A stretch of 64,000 nt of DNA, taken from NCBI GenBank assembly GCA_034003725.1, contig JAVEYB010000009.1, forward strand, positions 1 through 64,000. The letters run 5' to 3'. Position numbers and translations under genes: made by a program. Positions 58,526 to 64,000 of this stretch are shown one piece after another. This stretch comes from Candidatus Zixiibacteriota bacterium. Its GTDB lineage: Bacteria > Zixibacteria > MSB-5A5 > GN15 > FEB-12. The notes under the pieces were generated by a model that worked only from the letters and a program-made list of their open reading frames with translations, was not told the origin of the DNA and did no database searches. The first letter of the stretch is position 1. Every line of letters begins with the position of its first letter.

Positions 58526-61471
58526 CTACCCGCAGGATGGATCGCAGGGGGCAGGGCCCGGACCGGAGAGAAACAGATAATTCACGAGTCGGATCAGATC
58601 GGACAAGTCCACCCGGCATTCGGCATCACCATCGACATTCCCTTCCGCCATGCAATCGGCAGCCGATCCACCGAGGAAGAGGTAGTTCACGAGGTAGATC
58701 AGGTCCGACAGGTCCACAACCTCGGCTGTGTCGTCGTTCACGTTTCCGGTCGAACCCAGGCAGCAACCGGGGAGAATGCCGTCGAACAGCAGAGACCGGG
58801 CGTTTGAGACGGCGGCCGTGAGATCGCCGACTGCGCCTTCGTGCACAGTAATAAGGACCGTGAAGTAGAATAGCGTATCTCCCGGCATGAGAATTTCATT
58901 GGTCGCATACGTCATGAGCAGGTGCTGATCAGCCTCGCTGCCGTCCGCGCCGAAGCCGGTATTCTGAAGCATGATCTGATAAAGCGTGTCGGGGGGATAG
59001 CCCTGATTCGGTATCACCACGTCGGAGTTGAGCACCGTGCGTGCGCCGTAGGCGACAGGCGATGAGTTAATCTCGTAGCCGACCCCGGAGTAGCGCGCGG
59101 TCGCCAGCAGAGAAAGGCCGCCAAACCGCGCGGTGTGTGCCTGGCAGGACTGCAGATACTGATCGACGCCGCGCAGGTAGACCAGGTTTTGCGCGAAATC
59201 CAGCCCGCCGGTGTTGAGGACGGGCGGGTCGCTGGGGACGTCAAAGTCGACAGCCTCGCCGAATATGAGGTTGTAATGGGGCTGGCCGTCGTACGAGTAT
59301 GCGCGGGTGCGCTGGATGATGAAGTTCGCGTTGTCGCCGGCATTGCGTGGCGCGTACCAGGTTCTGTCCATGCCGATCGCGCTGTCGTGGCTGACGAAGG
59401 TGCCTGAACCGGCGATATCAAAGCTGCCGGTGATCTGCGACTCCAACCACGGAACGGCGCCGATCACCGGGAACAGCCGCTGATCGGGCTGACCGATAAG
59501 GCGGAAGAGACAGTTGTCCGCCACCGGTCCGCCACCATCGTCGTGGCCGATAACGGGGCTGCCGTCGAACAGGTAGAGAACCGCTTCGGGGTCGCAGTCG
59601 CCCGACAACCGGTAGTCCATGTTGACCGTCCCGCCCGGCCCGCCGCTGCTGCCGACATTGCCGTCCGGCCTCACTACCAGCCGCAGGCTATCGGTGGCCA
59701 CGGTGTCGGTGCGCGGGCTGCCGCCCGGGAAGTCGCAGGCGTTGCCCAGACCGTCTTCGTCGTCGTCCAGCTGGTCCGGATTGAACACCCAGATACAGTT
59801 GTCACAGGCGTTGCCGAAACCGTCGTCGTCGTAGTCCTCCTGCAGCGGGTTGGAGATCGAATCGCAGTTGTCGCACTCGTTGCCGAGGCTGTCCTCGTCG
59901 CCGTTGAACTGATCCGGGTTATACGTGCCGGGGCAGTTGTCGGCGAAATTGACGATCCCGTCGCCGTCGTCGTCAAAGACATTCGGGTTGTTGACATAGG
60001 CGACCAACAGGTCTCCGGCGATGTAATCGACGCTCACCACTACGCCCGAGGAGCCGAGGTCATACGTACCGCTGTTGGGGACCGAGGTGGGCGTAAACTC
60101 ATCCTGGAATAAAACGTCGTCGGAAAACAGCGCACCCTTGCGTGTTTCAAACGGGTACCACCACTGGGCGGAATCGCTTACGGTACCGTTGGGGTTGGAC
60201 GTGTAGTCCATCCCCGGATTGTAGCCGGCGTCTTCGACCGCCACGCGATAATGCGGGTACGTGGGAGTGCCGTTGTTGGACCAATAGGGGAGGTGATCGT
60301 CGACATGCGTGATGAGCAGCCCGCGGTCGAGCGTGTCGGCGCCCAGGGCCAGATACGGATAAAACCAGCTCGAGAAATCGGAGTCGGTCTTGTCGAACCG
60401 GGCCGAAGAGCGAGGGTTCCGGTACTCGAGCAGGAAGTACTCCAGACCATCGGAGCTGATCGGTATCTTGTACAGCGAGTTGAACCGCGATGTCTCGATC
60501 GCGGCGATGGCGACTTCCTGATGTTCGCCCGTCAGGATGGTCGGCTCGATGAATCCAAGGGTCATTTTCGTGTAACCACACATGTGGCTCGGGTTGTCGC
60601 CTTTTATCGAGAAGTAGCCGTAACCGCCGTATCCCATGATGTCCCAGTCGTACACGGGATGATCGTTGTTGTCGTTGGGGGTCGTAAAGGTCGAGAACTC
60701 GAGTTTATCGTCGTAGTCGTACAGATCCCAGTATCCGAGATTGTGCGTCGTTTCATGGCAGAAGACACGAATGCTGTTCAGCGTATCGACCCCGGTCAGT
60801 TCAATCGGGTTGACCGGATTGTGCAGCGGTCGAAGTTCCGGCGACGTGTTCCAGCGCGAAACCATGACGCCGTCGAACGGCCCCGGGCCATAGCCGAGCT
60901 GATAGATGTACGCGTACGACCAGATGTCGTTGGGGTCGTGGCTGTCTTCTTCGCCCGTGCCGGAGCGAACAAAAATCACGGCGTCGGCGACATTGTCTCC
61001 GTTGGCATCGTATTGTGAGAAGTCGACGAAGGCGTCGAGCGCCGGCAGTATCGATTCAAAATCGAAGTTGGGATTATACGTCCCGGCGTTATACCAGTCG
61101 ATCACGTCCCCGGACACCGCAAGTTGACCGTAGGTATTCTCGTGAAACCAGTCGGCCATCGATCCGGTCGGGTAGACGTTTCGCGAGAACAACATGCTGT
61201 CGATCGTCTCCCGGCTGTAGATGCCGGGGCGGTCCGACCATTCCACCAGAATGGCAAGCACCCTGAGAGTGTCGCCGTCAAATCGCTGTTTGGCGATTGT
61301 CGCGCTGTCTTCGGGTGTCAGCGCGCTTCCGGCGGCCTTGCCGAACATGGCGATGATTTCCTCTTGCGGGATGTCGGTCACGATGGCTTGGGAAACATCG
61401 GCGTGCGCGATAGCTGGCAGAAGCAGGCTCATCGCGCCGGCCAGCCAGATAAGAATATGACGGGGTGTCAT
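58526..61471 (-). CDS. Secreted M6 metalloprotease with TSP3 repeats and dockerin
   Basis: A 981-residue exported protease. The signal peptide ends near AIAHA (residue 25). The M6 (immune inhibitor A-like) domain carries the zinc site HETTHNLGYWD, of the HExxHxxGxxD type, followed by DWDIMGYGGYG with the Met-turn. At about 600-690 it has calcium-binding thrombospondin type 3-like repeats: DDDGDGIVNFADNCPGTYNP, DSLGNECDNC, DDDGFGNACDNC, DEDGLGNACD. A beta domain follows, then a terminal type I dockerin: GNVDGDAECRVDLSDLIRL after a first repeat DTAEVVDLSDLIYLVNYLF. ATG 61471 has GGGAGGAG upstream; the open frame beyond it is antisense to the neighbour. Confidence 0.9.
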   Translation of the reverse strand: MTPRHILIWLAGAMSLLLPAIAHADVSQAIVTDIPQEEIIAMFGKAAGSALTPEDSATIAKQRFDGDTLRVLAILVEWSDRPGIYSRETIDSMLFSRNVYPTGSMADWFHENTYGQLAVSGDVIDWYNAGTYNPNFDFESILPALDAFVDFSQYDANGDNVADAVIFVRSGTGEEDSHDPNDIWSYAYIYQLGYGPGPFDGVMVSRWNTSPELRPLHNPVNPIELTGVDTLNSIRVFCHETTHNLGYWDLYDYDDKLEFSTFTTPNDNNDHPVYDWDIMGYGGYGYFSIKGDNPSHMCGYTKMTLGFIEPTILTGEHQEVAIAAIETSRFNSLYKIPISSDGLEYFLLEYRNPRSSARFDKTDSDFSSWFYPYLALGADTLDRGLLITHVDDHLPYWSNNGTPTYPHYRVAVEDAGYNPGMDYTSNPNGTVSDSAQWWYPFETRKGALFSDDVLFQDEFTPTSVPNSGTYDLGSSGVVVSVDYIAGDLLVAYVNNPNVFDDDGDGIVNFADNCPGTYNPDQFNGDEDSLGNECDNCDSISNPLQEDYDDDGFGNACDNCIWVFNPDQLDDDEDGLGNACDFPGGSPRTDTVATDSLRLVVRPDGNVGSSGGPGGTVNMDYRLSGDCDPEAVLYLFDGSPVIGHDDGGGPVADNCLFRLIGQPDQRLFPVIGAVPWLESQITGSFDIAGSGTFVSHDSAIGMDRTWYAPRNAGDNANFIIQRTRAYSYDGQPHYNLIFGEAVDFDVPSDPPVLNTGGLDFAQNLVYLRGVDQYLQSCQAHTARFGGLSLLATARYSGVGYEINSSPVAYGARTVLNSDVVIPNQGYPPDTLYQIMLQNTGFGADGSEADQHLLMTYATNEILMPGDTLFYFTVLITVHEGAVGDLTAAVSNARSLLFDGILPGCCLGSTGNVNDDTAEVVDLSDLIYLVNYLFLGGSAADCMAEGNVDGDAECRVDLSDLIRLVNYLFLSGPGPAPCDPSCG

Positions 61472-61590
61472 CAGCTCCTCCCACAAATCGTTGCAAAAAG
61501 TGAACGGCTCCTTTAGAAAAGATAGCTGCTCGTGCAGCCTATCCAAGGAGTTTGTTTTGTTTGAGATCAGACCCTGCGAACGGAAAAGAC

Positions 61591-61619
61591 CTGCATGTGC
61601 GGTGAGGAGAGTGTATAAT
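61591..61619 (+). promoter_or_regulatory. Leaderless-type promoter of the FlgD-like protein gene
   Basis: TATAAT at 61614-61619 with CTGCAT 17 bases upstream (61591-61596). Eight bases separate the -10 box from ATG 61628, and no ribosome site lies between. Confidence 0.5.
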
Positions 61620-61627
61620 AGTGTAAT

Positions 61628-62299
61628 ATGAGAGCCCTCAGTTTTGTCAGGATCATTATCTGTGGTGTGGTCCTGTTGCACAGTATAGGGGCCGGCGCTC
61701 AAAGCGGTGGCACTGGAGGCGCAGCTTACAGGCAGTCCTTTGAGGAACTGACTGCATATCCCAAGGATCCCGATGAGGCCCAGCGAGTGCGGGTCTGGCT
61801 TGGGCTGGAGCGGAAGTCCAACTGCCGGGTGACGGTCGATATATTCGATCGCCAGGGAAGGCCGGTGCGCCAGCTGATGAGCCGGCTGATGAAGGCAGGT
61901 TACTACAACCTGTACTGGGACAAAAAAGACGACAGCGGCCGGTATGTCGACGACGGGACATACGCCGTTGTCATCAACGACTGCGGCAAAATAAAGAACG
62001 ATTCCGTGGTGGCTTTCTACCGGCCGTGGGAGCGGTACAGCTCGCTTGAGGTTTTCGGGGAGCGCTCGTCGCCGGTGTTTCGGCTTACCCTTGATGGCGA
62101 CTCCGCACTGACCCGGCTGGCAATCGTGACGCTCCGGGCCGACACGGTCGCCACCGCTCTGCCAGACACGGTGCTGATATCGGGTGTCCACGAAATCCCG
62201 TTCCCGGTCGGGGCTGGTCTGACGAACGGCGCGTATTTGGTCGTGCTGCTTATTAATGAGGAGTATGTCCGCGAGGAGCGGTTCCAGTATACGCCATGA
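61628..62299 (+). CDS. Secreted FlgD-like Ig-domain protein
   Basis: A 223-residue exported protein with a signal peptide (IIICGVVLLHSIGAGAQ). The central domain, TVDIFDRQGRPVRQLMSRLMKAGYYNLYWDKKDDSGRYVDDGTYAVVI in parts, is the FlgD Ig-like fold also seen in T9SS sorting domains, but here it sits in the middle and not at the end. The C-terminal 90 residues form another beta domain. It overlaps the lipoprotein gene by ATGA, so the two are made together. Function unknown; an envelope or secretion role is inferred. Confidence 0.68.
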   Translation: MRALSFVRIIICGVVLLHSIGAGAQSGGTGGAAYRQSFEELTAYPKDPDEAQRVRVWLGLERKSNCRVTVDIFDRQGRPVRQLMSRLMKAGYYNLYWDKKDDSGRYVDDGTYAVVINDCGKIKNDSVVAFYRPWERYSSLEVFGERSSPVFRLTLDGDSALTRLAIVTLRADTVATALPDTVLISGVHEIPFPVGAGLTNGAYLVVLLINEEYVREERFQYTP

Positions 62300-62757
62300 T
62301 ACGCCAAAGTATTACAGCCGCTCTTTTGGTCCTATTGGTCGGTTGTGCGGGGAACAGGCCCGGCGAAGAGACGATGCAGCCTGCCGGAGTCTGGGAGACG
62401 GCCTGGGTCGATCCGGAAATCGTAGTTTCGACTGATCTTCTGACGGTGATCAAATCCGCGCGGATTGACTCCTTTCTGGTCGATCTCACCGCGGATACGG
62501 TGACGCCCGGGAGGGGCCCCGCTGATCCCGAAGTCACTTTCGAGCTCGCCAACACCGATTGCCGGGTGGCGGCCAACGTGGTTGACGGGCATGGGCGGGT
62601 GGTGATGCCGCTGTTGCTTCAGCTACTCGGGCCGGGCCATTACAGGCTGACGGTCAACAAGGTCGTGCTGATTCAGCAGGGTCTGCCGCCGGGCAATTAC
62701 GCCGTCACCGCATCGGTCTGCGGGGCTCGACAGGTGCGTGAGTTCTCGGTGCCGTAA
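62296..62757 (+). CDS. Small lipoprotein
   Basis: A 153-residue protein with a lipoprotein signal (ITAALLVLLVGC, Cys at about 17). The mature part is beta-rich (LLQLLGPGHYRLTVNKVVLIQQGLPPGNYAVTASVCG) and shares with its upstream neighbour a 'GxYxLxxNK/D' element, so the two may be related modules. It is coupled to the preceding gene by a four-base overlap. Likely anchored in the outer membrane or periplasm; function unknown. Confidence 0.65.
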   Translation: MIRQSITAALLVLLVGCAGNRPGEETMQPAGVWETAWVDPEIVVSTDLLTVIKSARIDSFLVDLTADTVTPGRGPADPEVTFELANTDCRVAANVVDGHGRVVMPLLLQLLGPGHYRLTVNKVVLIQQGLPPGNYAVTASVCGARQVREFSVP

Positions 62758-62990
62758 CCCTCCAGGTTCTGACGTTCTTCAAAGATCTTCCGTGACTATC
62801 TGAAAACCCCGAGTAGTGATTAACCGCCAAATTTGTCCGGTGTCCGGCGTTTGCGCCGCTCATCTGAATGTTCGAATATTGAACAGTGGTCCCTCTCAGC
62901 GACTATCCGCCATCGCCGATATATGGGAAAGAGCCCATGCCCCGGCATGGAAAGTTACGGCACCAACGAGGGATACATCGATGCCCAACA
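62758..62990. promoter_or_regulatory. Intergenic region with a TGTTC-N7-GAACA palindrome
   Basis: TGTTCGAATATTGAACA at 62869-62885 is a five-base inverted repeat with a seven-base centre, about 105 bases before the NtrC-type gene. It could bind a dimeric regulator. I see no clear -35/-10 or -24/-12 promoter nearby. Confidence 0.3.
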
Positions 62991-64000
62991 TACTTGTTGT
63001 CGAAGATAAAGACTCGATGCGGACGATGCTGAGCCAGACCCTTACGGAAGAGGGTTACCGGGTCGATACGGCCGAAGACGGCCGGAAGGCGCTGGATCTG
63101 GTCGCGAACAAATCATACGATCTCGTCCTGACCGACCTTCGCATGCCCAGGCTGGATGGTTTGCAGGTGCTCAGCGGCATAAAGGAAATCGACGCCGACA
63201 CGGCAGTGATCGTGATGACGGCGTACGGGACGATCGAAGATGCGGTGAATGCGATGAAGAGCGGCGCGTACGATTTCATCACCAAGCCGCTCGACACCGA
63301 TCACCTGTGCGTGCTGGTGAACCGGGCGCTGGAGAACCGCCGCTTAAGGGCCGAAAACGTGTTGCTTCGCGAGGAAGCGATGGCCCACCAGGGGTTCGGC
63401 AATATCATCGGTCAGTCCCGCAAGATGGTGGAGTTGAGCCAGCTGGTACGGAAAGTGGCGACTTCGGATGCATCGGTACTCCTGCAAGGCGAGTCCGGCA
63501 CGGGCAAGGAGCTGATCGCACGCGCCATTCATACGCTGTCCAACCGCAAGGACAAGTCATATATCACGATCAACAGCGCGGCGATCCCGCGCGAGCTGCT
63601 GGAAAACGAGTTGTTCGGTTCGGAGAAGGGCGCGTTTACCGGGGCTCACGCGCGCAAGATGGGCAAGTTCGAGATCGCCAACGGCGGGACGATATTTCTC
63701 GACGAAATCGGCGACATGGACATTTCCCTGCAGGCGAAGCTGCTTCGCGTGCTGCAGGAAAAGCAGTTCGAACGGCTGGGCGGCAACAAGACGGTGGATG
63801 TCGACGTGCGTGTGATCGCCGCGACCAACATGGACCTGCAGGAGCTGATCCGGCAGAGCAAGTTCCGCGAGGACTTGTATTACCGGCTGTCGGTGTTCCC
63901 GCTGGTGATCCCGCCGCTTCGGGAGCGGATCGACGATATCGCGCTTCTGGCCGACTACTTCATCGACAAGTACTGCCGTGAGATGAAAAAGGGCCAGAAG
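62991..64000 (+). CDS. NtrC-family sigma-54 response regulator (cut by right edge)
   Basis: The first 336 codons of a sigma-54 activator. The receiver (about 1-120) has VVEDKDS, D52 in LVLTDLRMP, the switch MTAYGT and KPL. The AAA+ domain begins at IIGQSRKMVE and has Walker A GESGTGKE, the GAFTGA loop (EKGAFTGAHARK) that touches sigma-54, Walker B GGTIFLDEIGDM, and the R-finger region FREDLYYRLSVFPL. The DNA-binding helix-turn-helix is beyond the window. It would activate sigma-54 promoters when phosphorylated; its kinase is unknown. ATG 62991 has a GAGGG site upstream. Confidence 0.95.

Noticed and set aside
61472-62191. N-terminal extension of the M6 protease frame to 1221 codons
   Set aside because: The extra part is antisense to the FlgD-like gene; a signal peptide and a strong ribosome site mark the start at 61471.

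Overview
The window reads as a chromosomal segment of a Gram-negative bacterium of the Fibrobacteres-Chlorobi-Bacteroidetes (FCB) side of the tree, most likely a member of candidate phylum Zixibacteria or a close relative. This is an inference from content: several long secreted proteins ending in type I dockerin repeats of the 'NVDGDAECRVDLSDLIRLVNYLF' style (shortened here), one ending in a YPNPFNPTT / FlgD-like sorting domain, PEP-CTERM proteins, multihaem cytochromes, and a GC-rich genome with many GTG/TTG starts. No rRNA is present; one tRNA-Ser(CGA) lies at 883-969 on the minus strand.

Layout. 1-880 holds a minus-strand open frame cut by the left edge and a mosaic of palindromic repeats. 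1277-7546 carries a PAS histidine kinase, a small membrane protein, a GNAT acetyltransferase, a lipoprotein, a YiiX-like amidase, a 59-residue zinc-ribbon protein and a DUF1028-TPR protein. 7648-8148 and 11380-12224 hold two further copies of the long repeat, flanking a cohesin/dockerin protein. 12417-17330 has a class V aminotransferase, a membrane protein, a class I aminotransferase, an RlmI-like rRNA methyltransferase and a PilZ-like protein. 17450-20776 is an overlapping minus-strand operon for a HybA-like ferredoxin, a HybB/NrfD-like membrane protein and a 13-CXXCH cytochrome, headed by a promoter with a CRP/FNR-type palindrome. 21741-30874 includes an omptin-like outer-membrane protease, NDH-2, a Fe-S RecB-like nuclease, a TPR lipoprotein and a PEP-CTERM protein.

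31199-44354 is a compact phage-derived structural module (portal, large terminase, prohead protease, decoration protein candidate, major capsid protein, neck/tail-like proteins, holin-like protein) with no integrase, tape measure or lysin visible. A PEP-CTERM mini-protein is inserted on the opposite strand, and two tail-like proteins carry Sec signal peptides.

44460-64000 returns to host functions: dockerin proteins (one with a C39-like domain, one of 1688 residues, one M6 metalloprotease), lipoyl synthase, a receiver/GAF/HD-GYP regulator, an M50 protease, a thermonuclease, two small envelope proteins and the first part of an NtrC-type sigma-54 activator.

The most interesting items are the domesticated-looking phage module, the omptin homologue, the hydrogenase-less HybA/HybB/multihaem module with its operator, the three-copy repeat with a conserved short frame, and a recurring promoter architecture whose -10 box lies 6-8 bases from the start codon, suggesting leaderless mRNAs.
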